Assembly (NCBI GenBank): GCA_963742725.1
Contig: CAVUMX010000003.1
Span: 434,001 to 498,000, forward strand
DNA length: 64,000 bases
Direction of reading: 5' to 3'
Source of the DNA: CAVVAL01 sp963742725
GTDB taxonomy: Bacteria > Actinomycetota > Actinomycetes > Mycobacteriales > Cryptosporangiaceae
This document shows, piece after piece, positions 33,611 to 43,045 of the stretch (position 1 is its first letter; every line of letters begins with the position of its first letter). Under the pieces are notes generated by a model. That model was not told where the DNA came from and did not search any database. It saw nothing but the letters and a program-made list of their open reading frames with translations. The position numbers and the translations under genes were made by a program.

Positions 33611-36600
33611 GCGTTGCGGGTTGACGTTGATCGTGAAGGTCGACGTCGTGTTGCGGATGTTCGTGTGGTTGCCGGTCATCCTGAGGTTGTTGAACGTCAC
33701 GGACCCCACGGCCGGCCCCTGCCCGGGTTCGGGCAGTTCGTTCGCCCACAGCCCGAACCCGGACTTGGCGTCGAAGGCGTCACCGCTCTTGCGGGCACCC
33801 GAGATCGAGATGTCGGTGAACACGGTGTCGGTGACCGGGTTCTCCGGCTGGCTGCCCGTGTACTTGGTCTGGAACATGATGCCGCTGTACGTCGGATCGA
33901 CGATGTCCACGTGGCTGACGCGGATGCCCTGGAACACCTTCGACGCCGAGAACACCCAGATCGCGGGGAACGTCTGCGCGCCCCAGAAGTGGCCGCCCGC
34001 GCGCACGATCGAGATGTTCTCGAACCGGGTCGGCGGTTGGCCGAACCCGTTCATCGGGTAGCCGAAGTCGAGCGAGCTGATCGTGATGCCGGAGTACACG
34101 AGGGTGTCGGCGATGTAGATGTTGCGGAACACGTTGTTGAGCCCGCCGTACACCGCGATGCCGGCCGCACGCCAGGTCAGGGTGGACGTCAGGTTCTCGT
34201 AGACGTTGTCCTTCATGTCGGAGCCGCCCGCGTCGATCGCGGAGAACAACGCGAAGCTGTCGTCGCCGGTCGCCCGGGCGTCGTTGTTGGTGACGAGGTT
34301 GTTGGTGCTGCCGTTGGTCATGTTCACGCCGTCCGCGAACATGTTCCGGATCCGGGAGTTCCTGATCGTCACGAAGTCGGTGTTCGCGCCCCAGTACAGG
34401 CACACCATGTGCTCGTTCCAGATGTTGTCGATCACCATGTTGGCGACGTTGGCGAAGTCGAAGACCTTGCCGGGGCCGTCGATGCGGGACGTGTAGTTGC
34501 CGAAGTACGCGAAGTTCGCGAACGTCGAGCCGTTGGCCGTCCCGTCCGCGCGGAACCCGACGTCGGTGTTGTCCTGGCTGGACGGCGCCTGGAACCGTGT
34601 GTACCAGGGGCCGGCGCCGATCACCCTGACCGCCTTGCCGTACACCTGGAACTTGCTGGCCGTCTGGTAGGTGCCGGCGGGCAGGTAGACGCCGATCAGG
34701 TTCGTGTCCTGCCGCGCGCGGTCCAGGGCGTTCTGGACGTCCTGGTGCCCGAAGCCGGCGGGCGTCGCGTACCGCGCCGGGTCGGGGTTCGCGACCGGCG
34801 ACACCTGCTCCAGGTTGATGAAGTCGATCGCGTACGTGGTGGTGTTGGCCGGGTCCTTCTGGAGCCTGATCCGGCTACCGGCCGGGATCGTGGCGCCGAA
34901 CATCAGGTTGGCCTCGTCGTAGATGTGGCGCGGCCCGCCCGCCCCGGGGGAGTTGCCGGGGCTCGCCTCGGCGCCGTAGAGCCACGCGTACTTCGACGTG
35001 AGGTCGATCGCCCGGTTGAACGTGCCGTTGACGTAGACGTTCAGGGTCGAGTCGATCCCGCCGCCGCCCGGCGAGTCAGGGATCGAGAACCGGGTGACCA
35101 GCGTGTTCGTGCTCGCCCTCGTGGTGAACTCGACGTAGCTGCCCGTCGAGTTCAGAGTGACGGCCCGCCGGCCGGACGCCTCGCCCGCCAGGTCGCCGAC
35201 CGTCCGGTTCGGGCCGACGACGGCGGCGCCGCCCCCGGTGACCGCGTCCTCGGCCTCGTACATGTCGTACGGCATGTTCGCCCCGCGGCCCACGAAGAAC
35301 GCCTGCGAGCTGGTGTTGTTCGGCCGCTTCACCGGCAGCTCGTTGGCGTCGTCGGCCAGCACCACCCGGACGTCGTACCGCCCGTTGGCCGCCGTCCAGG
35401 TGCCGAGGCTCACCGGCGCGGTGCTGGCGCCGGCGGCGATCGTGCCGGTGTGGGCACCGGTCAACGTCCGGACGGTGGTGTTCGTGGCCGCGTCGACCAC
35501 GGTCAGCGTGATGCCGTGCGCCCCGGCGGCCGACGCCACGTTGCCCTGGTTCCGGATCGTGACGGAGAACGTCACGACGTCGCCGCTCGCCGGGTTGCCG
35601 GGCGTCCAGGTCACCGGCGCCGCGATCAGGTCGGAGCTGGGCACCGGCCTGACGACCAGCGACGACGGGCTCGTGAAGGCGTTGTTGGACTCGTCCTGCT
35701 CGATGACGGCGTTGGCTTCGTCGACCGCGGCCCGTGCCTGGTAGGTCCCGGCGTCGCGGGCTCCGGCGCCGGCTGACACCGTGGCGGACGCGCCGGCGGC
35801 CAGCGGACCGACCGCGGCAGTGCCGGTGGGTGCGCCGCCGAGGGAGAAGCTGACGTTCGTCGGGCCGGAACCCAGGTTCCCGCCGTTCCGGACGGTCGCC
35901 GTCAGCGTGACCGGTTCGGTCTCCAGCGGCGAGGCGGGGGACCAGGTTATGCCCGTGACCGTGAGGTCCGGGTTCGGTGCGGGCACGCCGATCACCTGGA
36001 ACTCGGCGACCTGCCCGCCGGTCGCGCCGGAGTTCGCCGTGATCCGGAGCTGGACGTCGGCCGCCGTCGCGGTGAGCGGGATCGTGACGGTGTTCCCGGA
36101 CGCGGGGTTGAACGTGTGGACGGTCGCCGGCTTCAGGCTGGTGAACCCGGTGGCGGCCTGGTCCCGGCCGAGCACCTCGACGGTCTGCGTACGGGTGCCC
36201 CAGATCGGGTCGGGGTTCAGCTTCAGCACGACCGAGCTGATGCTGGCGTTCGCGCCCAGCTTCACCGTCAACGTGTTCGGGTAGCTGTCGGCGCCGCCCT
36301 CCCAGTAGGTCGAGGTGTTGTTGTCGTTGGCGTTGGCGGCCACGAACGTGTGGATCGTGGACGACGCGCTGATCGGCTTGCCCACGGCCAGGTTCGTGCC
36401 GTCGCCGCCTCCCGTGCCCGTGCCGTACACCTCGAACTCGGACACCTGGCCGGCCGGCCAACCGGTGTTGGCGGTGATGTGCAGGCGCAGGTAGCGGGTG
36501 GCGAGGTCGGCGACGTCGATCGTCACCGTGTTGCCGCTGGCGGGGTTGAACGTGTGGCCGGCCGACGCCACGACCGTCGAGAAGGCCGAACCGGTGGCGC

Positions 36601-36940
36601 TGCCCTGGACGGTCAGCGTCTGCGTCCTGGTCTCCCAGCCGGACGGGAGCTTCAGGACCAGATAGTCCACGGTGGCGCTGGCACCGAGGTCCACCTGGAT
36701 CCACTGCGGGAACGTGTTGTTCGTGCTCTCCCAGTACGTCGCCGGGTTCCCGTCGGTGGCGTTGCCCGCCGTGTAGGGGCCGTTCGAGCTACTGGCCGTG
36801 GTTGCCGCGCCGAGCGCGAGATTGGGCTCAGCGCCGAGCGCGAGATTGGGCCCGGCGGCGGCGACCGGGCCGGCCACGAGGGAGGCGCCGATCATGAGCA
36901 GCGCCAGGAGTAACCGGAAGAGGACATGCTTGCGTTCCAT
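33569..36940 (-). CDS. secreted GH87 alpha-1,3-glucanase with discoidin and CARDB domains
   Basis: 1123 residues with a signal peptide (LLLALLMIGASLVAG). Order: a short PNLALGA duplication, two discoidin/F5-8-type binding domains (about 38-172 and 180-323, both with PASGNTVTI), two CARDB domains (about 328-435, 440-550), a beta-sandwich (YEAEDAV... about 560-720), and a right-handed beta-helix (about 735-1110). The helix carries Asp870 (FADGVN) and Asp893-Asp894 (TGDDSF), the D...DD set of GH87 alpha-1,3-glucanases (mycodextranase/mutanase type). Expected to hydrolyse alpha-1,3-glucan of fungal walls. Last gene of the LacI-controlled locus. Confidence 0.85.
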   Translation of the reverse strand: MERKHVLFRLLLALLMIGASLVAGPVAAAGPNLALGAEPNLALGAATTASSSNGPYTAGNATDGNPATYWESTNNTFPQWIQVDLGASATVDYLVLKLPSGWETRTQTLTVQGSATGSAFSTVVASAGHTFNPASGNTVTIDVADLATRYLRLHITANTGWPAGQVSEFEVYGTGTGGGDGTNLAVGKPISASSTIHTFVAANANDNNTSTYWEGGADSYPNTLTVKLGANASISSVVLKLNPDPIWGTRTQTVEVLGRDQAATGFTSLKPATVHTFNPASGNTVTIPLTATAADVQLRITANSGATGGQVAEFQVIGVPAPNPDLTVTGITWSPASPLETEPVTLTATVRNGGNLGSGPTNVSFSLGGAPTGTAAVGPLAAGASATVSAGAGARDAGTYQARAAVDEANAVIEQDESNNAFTSPSSLVVRPVPSSDLIAAPVTWTPGNPASGDVVTFSVTIRNQGNVASAAGAHGITLTVVDAATNTTVRTLTGAHTGTIAAGASTAPVSLGTWTAANGRYDVRVVLADDANELPVKRPNNTSSQAFFVGRGANMPYDMYEAEDAVTGGGAAVVGPNRTVGDLAGEASGRRAVTLNSTGSYVEFTTRASTNTLVTRFSIPDSPGGGGIDSTLNVYVNGTFNRAIDLTSKYAWLYGAEASPGNSPGAGGPRHIYDEANLMFGATIPAGSRIRLQKDPANTTTYAIDFINLEQVSPVANPDPARYATPAGFGHQDVQNALDRARQDTNLIGVYLPAGTYQTASKFQVYGKAVRVIGAGPWYTRFQAPSSQDNTDVGFRADGTANGSTFANFAYFGNYTSRIDGPGKVFDFANVANMVIDNIWNEHMVCLYWGANTDFVTIRNSRIRNMFADGVNMTNGSTNNLVTNNDARATGDDSFALFSAIDAGGSDMKDNVYENLTSTLTWRAAGIAVYGGLNNVFRNIYIADTLVYSGITISSLDFGYPMNGFGQPPTRFENISIVRAGGHFWGAQTFPAIWVFSASKVFQGIRVSHVDIVDPTYSGIMFQTKYTGSQPENPVTDTVFTDISISGARKSGDAFDAKSGFGLWANELPEPGQGPAVGSVTFNNLRMTGNHTNIRNTTSTFTINVNPQRSPEGVGLLGVRDR

Positions 36941-36994
36941 CGCGCGCTCCTTGTTCGGGCCGGAAGGTCATGCGGGGAGAGCCAGGCAGAGGGG

Positions 36995-39550
36995 TCAGGC
37001 GGCGTAGACCTCGAGTTCGGAGGTCTGGCCGGCGGGCCAGCCGGTGTTGCCGGTGAACGTCAGCCGCAGGTGGCGCTGGCTGGTGGCGGCGAAGGCGATC
37101 GTGACGGTGTTGCCCGACGCGGGATCGAAGCGGTAACCCGCCGAAGGCTTGATCGTGGTGAACGCCGAGCCGTCGGTCGAACCCAGGACCGAAAGGGTCT
37201 GGGTCCGGGCGGCCCACGCCGCGGCGGGCGGCAGCTTCAGCACCACCTTCGACACGGACGTCACCGCGCCCAGATCGACCGTGAGCGACTGTGGGAACGC
37301 GTGGTTGGCGCTCTCCCAGTAGCTGTTCGGGTTCCCGTCGACGCTGTTTCCGGCGCCGTACACGTCCGTGTGGCTGGTCGCGGTCGCGGGCCGGCCCAGT
37401 GCCAGGTTCGCCGACGGGTTGACGCCGGTCCCGGTGAGGGCGACCGTCAGCGGGCTGCCCGGTGCGCTGCTCGCGATCGACAGCGTGCCGCTGCGCGTGC
37501 CCGTAGCCGTCGGCCGGAACGTCACATCCGCCGTACAGGACGCGTCGGGTGCGAGTTGCGATCCGCAGGTGTTGGTCTGCGCGAAGTCGCCGTCGGCCGT
37601 GACGCTGTGCAGGGAGACCGGCGCCGAGCCGATGTTGGTGACGGTCACGCGCGTCGCGGTGCTGGCCGTGCCGAGGCGCTGCGGCGCGAAACTCACGCTC
37701 GCGGGGTTGGCCGCGAGCGCCCCGCTCGGCTCGGTGTTCCAGACCGGCGCCGGCCACGGGCCGCAGAACGGCTGGGCCGTGTACCAGCCGGAGTTGCCGG
37801 CGCCCTGGCTGATCTCGAACGACGGGCCGACGCAGTTGTGGATCGGGTTGCCCTGCGCGATGCCGGTGGCCCGCACGTTCGTGAACGAGGCCTGGCCGGG
37901 CGACTGGATCTGGAGCGCGTAGGTGCCGGTGCGGTCGATCCGCACGTTGTCGAAGCGGACCCCGGTGGTGCGGCCCTCGATGAAGTGGATCGCGGCGTAC
38001 GAGCTGTCCAGGATGTCGGTGTCGGTCACGTTGATGGTCGCGCCGGTCATCGGCTCGTTCAGTGCGTTGAACCAGATCGCACCGACGCCGAAGTTCCAGT
38101 TGAAGTCGGAGTTGCCGGCGCGGATCAGGGTGTTCCTGGCGAGGGTGAACGTGCCGGACACGGCGGTTCCGTTGCCGGAGTTGACGCCCGGGTACCGGTT
38201 GCCGACGTGGATGCCGCCGCCATTGGTGACCGTGTCGGCCACGACGTTGTCGGTGACATTGATGTCCCGTCCGCCGTAGATGGCGATGTTGTTGGCGAGC
38301 AACGTGACACCGACGGTGTTGGACCTGAACGTGTTGTTGACGTTCGGCACGTTCTCGGCCCACATCGCGAGGCCGTCGTCGCCGGTGTTGCGGACGAAGG
38401 TGTTCTCCACTGTGGAGTTGGTGACGCCGTAGTGGAAGTTCACACCATCGGCGGTCTGGTCGAGGATGCGGCTGTTGCGGATCGTGAAGTTGTTCATCGG
38501 GCCGTCCATCCAGGCGCCGCACTTGGTGTGCTGCATCCAGACGTTGTCCACGACCGAGTCGCTCATCGCGCCGCCGATGGCGTTCACCTGGTCCTCGTCG
38601 ACCCGTTCGGTGATCTCGCCGATGATCGCGAAGTCCTTGAGCGTGACGTTCCGGCTGCCGCCCTGGTTGGCGTACTTGCCGTAGATGCCCGCGGCCCTGC
38701 TCCGCTGGTTCGGGTGGCGGCCGCCGAGGACGCTGTACCAGGGGCCTGCGCCGCGTAGCGTCACCTGGTCGACGATGACGTGGTCGTAGAGGGTGAAGTT
38801 GCCGACCGGGATCCACACCTCGCGGCCTTGCGCGCGGCCCGCGTCGACGGCGGCCTGGAACGCGGCCGTGGCGTCACCGCCACCGGAAGGGTCGGCGCCG
38901 AAGTCGACCACCGAGAGTGAGCCGGCAGGCCGGGCCGTCGGCGCCGCCACCAGCTCGAAGTCGGCGAGGTCGATCGTGAAGGTGGGGGAGGCGGACGTCG
39001 ACGCGACCTGTACGCGAATCCTGGCGCCGGCGGGCTGGGTGGAGCCGAAGAAGGCCCGGACCTCGTCGTAGAAGTGGTGCGGGTTGGTGTCGCCCGGGTT
39101 GTTGTTGAACGGGTAGCCGCCGTAGTACCAGCCGTACCGCGAGGTGAAGCGCAGGTCGGCGACCTTGTTGCCATTGATCCGCAGGTCGGCGGGGGCGTCC
39201 CGGCCGGTTCCGGTGGGGCTGTCAGGAACGCTGTAGCGGACGACGACCGCGTTGGCCGGCTCGGTCAGGGTGAACTCGACGTATTCGCCGACCGCGTCCA
39301 GCGTCACCGCCCGCCGCCCGGACGCCTCGGCCGGCAACCGGCCGTAGACACGGTCGGGGCCGATCACCGTGCCGTTGTGTGCGGCGTCCTCGGCCTCCTG
39401 CTCGACGAACGGCACCGTGGCGCCGCGGCCCGGCACACCGACGGGGGAGAGAGCGGTCGCGGGCGCCGCCACCAGCAGTGACGCGGCAAGGGCCGTGGCG
39501 GCGAGGAAGGCGGTGCGCGGCATGGACCGGATGCGAGTCGTGTCGGCCAT
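36995..39550 (-). CDS. secreted GH87 alpha-1,3-glucanase with ASH and discoidin domains
   Basis: 851 residues. Signal peptide (LAATALAASLLVAAPATA), N-terminal beta-sandwich (VEQEAEDAAHNGTV... 45-200), beta-helix (about 210-600) with Asp368 (TADGVN) and Asp391-Asp392 (NTGDDG) at the same 23/24 spacing as its paralogue. A Hydin/ASH-type domain (SVSFAPQRLGTASTATRVTV, about 620-715) and a C-terminal discoidin-like domain (NLALGRPATATSHTDVYG, 720-851) follow. Both GH87 genes share the catalytic core but have different binding modules on opposite ends, suggesting complementary attack on insoluble glucan. Follows the GH13 gene by 33 bp. Confidence 0.85.
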   Translation of the reverse strand: MADTTRIRSMPRTAFLAATALAASLLVAAPATALSPVGVPGRGATVPFVEQEAEDAAHNGTVIGPDRVYGRLPAEASGRRAVTLDAVGEYVEFTLTEPANAVVVRYSVPDSPTGTGRDAPADLRINGNKVADLRFTSRYGWYYGGYPFNNNPGDTNPHHFYDEVRAFFGSTQPAGARIRVQVASTSASPTFTIDLADFELVAAPTARPAGSLSVVDFGADPSGGGDATAAFQAAVDAGRAQGREVWIPVGNFTLYDHVIVDQVTLRGAGPWYSVLGGRHPNQRSRAAGIYGKYANQGGSRNVTLKDFAIIGEITERVDEDQVNAIGGAMSDSVVDNVWMQHTKCGAWMDGPMNNFTIRNSRILDQTADGVNFHYGVTNSTVENTFVRNTGDDGLAMWAENVPNVNNTFRSNTVGVTLLANNIAIYGGRDINVTDNVVADTVTNGGGIHVGNRYPGVNSGNGTAVSGTFTLARNTLIRAGNSDFNWNFGVGAIWFNALNEPMTGATINVTDTDILDSSYAAIHFIEGRTTGVRFDNVRIDRTGTYALQIQSPGQASFTNVRATGIAQGNPIHNCVGPSFEISQGAGNSGWYTAQPFCGPWPAPVWNTEPSGALAANPASVSFAPQRLGTASTATRVTVTNIGSAPVSLHSVTADGDFAQTNTCGSQLAPDASCTADVTFRPTATGTRSGTLSIASSAPGSPLTVALTGTGVNPSANLALGRPATATSHTDVYGAGNSVDGNPNSYWESANHAFPQSLTVDLGAVTSVSKVVLKLPPAAAWAARTQTLSVLGSTDGSAFTTIKPSAGYRFDPASGNTVTIAFAATSQRHLRLTFTGNTGWPAGQTSELEVYAA

Positions 39551-39583
39551 GAGGGGTCCGTTCCTGGGTTTGGTGGCGGCACG

Positions 39584-41218
39584 TCAGTCGGTGCGCAGCC
39601 AGGCGGTGGTGTCGGGCGGGAGCAGGCCGTTCTCCAGGGGCCCGCTGGCGAGCAGGGTGGTGACGTGCGCCGGCTGCGCTGTTGGGGACGGCAGTGCGAC
39701 GGCCCGGTCGGACAGGTTCACGACGCAGGTGAAGCCGGCGCCACGGCGGAACGCCAGCACGCCGGCGGGCGCGGGCAGCCAGGACAGGTCGCCATCGCCG
39801 AGAGCGGGTTCGGCCCGCCGTATCCGCAGGGCTTCGCGGTACAGCTCGAGCATGGAGTGGGGGTCGCCGGTCTGTGCCTGGACGGTCCGGTCCTTCCATT
39901 CGGCGGGTTGCGGCAGCCACGGCGGTGCGGTGGCCCCGGGCGGACTGAAGTCGAACGGCGCCTCGACGCCCGCCCACGGAAGCGGCACCCGGCACCCGTC
40001 CCGACCCGGATCGACGTACCCGGACCGGGGCCACATCGGGTCCTGGCGCAGCTCGTGCGGGATGTCCTCGACCTCCCACAGCCCCAGCTCGTCGCCCTGG
40101 TAGACGTAGGCCGAGCCGGGTAACGCCAGGCAGAGCAGCACCGCCGCCCGGGCCCGGACGCCGCCCAGCTCGAGGTCGGCGGCCACCCCCTCACGTTTGC
40201 CGGCGAAGCTGAACGAGGTGTCGACCCGTCCGTACCGGGTGACGTGCCTGGTCACGTCGTGGTTGGACAGCACCCAGGTGGCCGGTGCGCCCACCGGCGC
40301 GTGGGCGCGCACCGTGTCGTCGATGCACGCGCGGAGGGCGCCGGCGTCCCACGCGCAGGCCAGGAACTCGAAGTTGAACGCGGTGTGCAGCTCGTCCGGG
40401 CGGAGGTAGTTGGCGAACCGCCGGCTGTCCGGCAGCCAGACCTCGCCGACCAGGATCCGCTCGCCCGGATACCCGTCGGTGATCTCGCGCCAGCGCCGGT
40501 AGATGTCGTGGACGTCGTCCCGGTCGGTGTGCGGGCTCGGCGCGCCGGGGTCGACCTCGGGCAGGCGCGGGTCCTTGGCGAGCAGCGCGGCCGAGTCGAC
40601 CCGGATCCCGTCCACCCCGCGGTCGAGCCAGAACCGCAGGATGTCCTCGAACTCGGCCCGGACCCGTGGGTGGCTCCAGTTGAAGTCCGGCTGCTCGGGC
40701 GCGAACAGGTGCAGGTACCAGTCGCCGGGCGTGCCGTCGGGATTGGTCGTCCGGGTCCAGGTGGTGCCGCCGAAGTTGGACACCCACCGCGTCGGCGGTC
40801 CGTCGCCACCCGCTCCCTGGCCGGGTCGGAACCAGAACAGCTCGCGCTCCGGACCGCCGGCCAGCGCCGCCTGGAACCACGGGTGCGCCTCGGAGCAGTG
40901 GTTCGGGACGACGTCGATGATGATGCGGATCCCCAGCGCGTGGGCCTCCGCGATCAGCGCCTCGGCGTCGGCCAGCGTCCCGAAGACCGGGTCGACGCCG
41001 CGGTGGTCGGCGATGTCGTAGCCGGCGTCGGCCATCGGCGACGGGTACCAGGGGCTGAACCAGATCGCGTCGACGCCCAACTCGGCCAGGTACCCGAGAC
41101 GGTTCCGCACCCCGGCGAGGTCGCCGACGCCGTCGCCGCCGCCATCGGCGAAGCTGCGCGGGTAGACCTGGTAGATCACGGCGCTCCGCCACCACGGGCG
41201 GGAGTCTGCTGTGGACAC
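39584..41218 (-). CDS. GH13 alpha-glucosidase (oligo-1,6-/alpha-glucosidase type), cytoplasmic
   Basis: 544 residues from a GTG 2 bp after the permease stop. GH13 barrel motifs: DVVPNH (region I), GIRVDSAAL with the nucleophile Asp, LVGEVW with the acid/base Glu, and LSNHD (region IV). N-terminal WWRSAVIYQVYPRSFAD is standard for subfamilies 23/30/31. No signal peptide, so it hydrolyses imported oligosaccharides, here presumably nigero-oligosaccharides released by the GH87 enzymes (inference from context). Confidence 0.92.
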   Translation of the reverse strand: MSTADSRPWWRSAVIYQVYPRSFADGGGDGVGDLAGVRNRLGYLAELGVDAIWFSPWYPSPMADAGYDIADHRGVDPVFGTLADAEALIAEAHALGIRIIIDVVPNHCSEAHPWFQAALAGGPERELFWFRPGQGAGGDGPPTRWVSNFGGTTWTRTTNPDGTPGDWYLHLFAPEQPDFNWSHPRVRAEFEDILRFWLDRGVDGIRVDSAALLAKDPRLPEVDPGAPSPHTDRDDVHDIYRRWREITDGYPGERILVGEVWLPDSRRFANYLRPDELHTAFNFEFLACAWDAGALRACIDDTVRAHAPVGAPATWVLSNHDVTRHVTRYGRVDTSFSFAGKREGVAADLELGGVRARAAVLLCLALPGSAYVYQGDELGLWEVEDIPHELRQDPMWPRSGYVDPGRDGCRVPLPWAGVEAPFDFSPPGATAPPWLPQPAEWKDRTVQAQTGDPHSMLELYREALRIRRAEPALGDGDLSWLPAPAGVLAFRRGAGFTCVVNLSDRAVALPSPTAQPAHVTTLLASGPLENGLLPPDTTAWLRTD

Positions 41219-41220
41219 GG

Positions 41221-42138
41221 CTACCCCTTCATGGCACCGGCGGAGAGCCCGCCGATGATGCTGCGCTGGAAGACCAGGAAGATGGCGATCATCGGGACGC
41301 TGGCGATGACCAGGCCGGCCATCATCACGGTCGGCGGCACCTGGCTCGTGGACGAGAGCCGGCTCAGCGCGACGCTGAGCGTCTGGACCTGCGGGTCCTG
41401 GAGGACGAGCAACGGCCAGAGGAAGTCCTTCCACATGCCGACGATCGCGAAGATCGAGACGACCCCGAGCACGGGTCTGGAGAGCGGCAGCACGACGCTC
41501 CACAGGACCCGCAGCCGGCCGGCGCCGTCCAGGCTCGCCGAGTCCAGGAGTTCGTCGGGGATCTGGTCGAAGAACCTCTTGAGGACGTAGACGTTGAACG
41601 CGTTCGCGGCGGCCGGCAGCCAGAGCGCCCAGGGTGTGTTCAGAAGGTTGACGCCGATCAGCGGCACGTCGCTGACGGTCAGGTACGCCGGCACGAGCAG
41701 CGCGGCCGACGGCAGCATCAGGCTGGCGAGCATCAGCGCCAGCACGGCGTTGCCCAGCAGGGGGCGCAGCTTGGACAGCGCGTACGCCGCGCAGACCGCC
41801 ACACCGAGCTGGATCAGCCAGCCGCCGAGCGCGTACAGCGCCGTGTTGGTGAAGTACCGGGCGATCTGCATCTCGTTCCACGCCTGCGCGTACGTCTCGG
41901 GATGGAACGTCCGGGGGATCAGCGTCGGCGTGGGCTGCGCCAGTTCTGCCGGCGCCTTGAGCGCACCGGCGACCATCCAGTAGATCGGGAACAGGAAGGC
42001 CAGCACGAACAGGACGGTGACCAGCGCCAGCCCGAGCCAGTACAGCGCCCGTCCCCGGCCGCGGTGGAGGTCCGCGGTCGAGATGAGCGTGCGGGTGGCG
42101 TCCAGCGCGGCGACCGGTCGTTCAGCGGTGATCGTCAT
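41221..42138 (-). CDS. ABC sugar permease (MalG type)
   Basis: 305 residues, six helices, with the EAA loop DELLDSASLDGAGRLRVLWSVVLPLSRP characteristic of carbohydrate ABC importers of the CUT1 class. ATG 42138. C-terminus SIIGGLSAGAMKG is typical of MalG-type proteins. Partner of the MalF-type gene just upstream. No ATPase gene is in the cluster, so it probably uses a shared MsiK-like ATPase encoded elsewhere. Confidence 0.93.
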   Translation of the reverse strand: MTITAERPVAALDATRTLISTADLHRGRGRALYWLGLALVTVLFVLAFLFPIYWMVAGALKAPAELAQPTPTLIPRTFHPETYAQAWNEMQIARYFTNTALYALGGWLIQLGVAVCAAYALSKLRPLLGNAVLALMLASLMLPSAALLVPAYLTVSDVPLIGVNLLNTPWALWLPAAANAFNVYVLKRFFDQIPDELLDSASLDGAGRLRVLWSVVLPLSRPVLGVVSIFAIVGMWKDFLWPLLVLQDPQVQTLSVALSRLSSTSQVPPTVMMAGLVIASVPMIAIFLVFQRSIIGGLSAGAMKG

Positions 42139-42152
42139 GTCACTCCTGACGG

Positions 42153-43037
42153 TCAGTCGGGGGAGCGGGTGAGCCGCAGGTAGAGGGCGGAGAACAGCCC
42201 GAGCACGACGAACAGGAGGACGCTCATCGCTGCGGCGAGGCCGAAGTCGTGGTTGACCGTGAACGCGTACCGGTAGATGAGCACCATCACGGTGATCGTG
42301 TCCGGATTGGACGTGCCGGTGAGCTGGTACGGCTCGATGAAGACCTGCATGGTCGCGATGACCTGGAGCAGCAGCAGGACGAGCATGACGAAGCGCATCT
42401 GCGGGATCGTCACGTGCCGGAGCCGTTGCCAGACGTTCGCGCCGTCCAGCTCGGCCGCCTCGTACAGCTCGCCGGGGATGCTCTGGAGGCCGGCCAGGTA
42501 GATCAGCGTGGCGCCGCCCAGGTTCGCCCATGTCGAGACGAGGACGAGCGAGAGCATCGCGGTGCTCGACGACTGGGTCCACTGCGAGGTGGGTAGGTGC
42601 AGCGAGCCCAGTACGGCGTTGAAGAGCCCGTTGCCGGGATCGTAGAAGTACTGCCAGAGCAGGACGACCACGATCGGCGGCAACATGACCGGCAGGTAGA
42701 CGGCGATCCGGAAGAAGCTCTGGAAGTGCCGCAGTTCGTTGAGGAGCACCGCGAGGACGAACGGCACCGCGTACCCGAACACCAGCGCCAGCCCCGTGAA
42801 CACCAGCGTGTTCTTCCACGCGGTGTAGAACAGCGGATCGGCGAACAGGGTCCGGAAGTTCGCAAGTCCCACCCACTCCGGCTCGGTGACGAAGTTGACC
42901 CGCTGGAAGCTGAGCAGGATCCCCCGGCCCAGCGGGTACCACGAGAACAGCGCGAAGCAGACGATGCCGCCGGCCAGGAAGGCGTACGCCAGGACGTTGT
43001 CCTGGACCCTCCGGCGCAGTTTCGCGGTGACCGTCAT
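42153..43037 (-). CDS. ABC sugar permease (MalF type)
   Basis: 294 residues, six helices, CUT1 start LAYAFLAGGIVCFALFSWYPLGRGILLSFQ, EAA loop GELYEAAELDGANVWQRLRHVTIPQMR. Forms the membrane channel with the MalG-type protein. Starts 8 bp after the binding-protein stop. Confidence 0.93.
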   Translation of the reverse strand: MTVTAKLRRRVQDNVLAYAFLAGGIVCFALFSWYPLGRGILLSFQRVNFVTEPEWVGLANFRTLFADPLFYTAWKNTLVFTGLALVFGYAVPFVLAVLLNELRHFQSFFRIAVYLPVMLPPIVVVLLWQYFYDPGNGLFNAVLGSLHLPTSQWTQSSSTAMLSLVLVSTWANLGGATLIYLAGLQSIPGELYEAAELDGANVWQRLRHVTIPQMRFVMLVLLLLQVIATMQVFIEPYQLTGTSNPDTITVMVLIYRYAFTVNHDFGLAAAMSVLLFVVLGLFSALYLRLTRSPD

Positions 43038-43045
43038 CGCGCCGG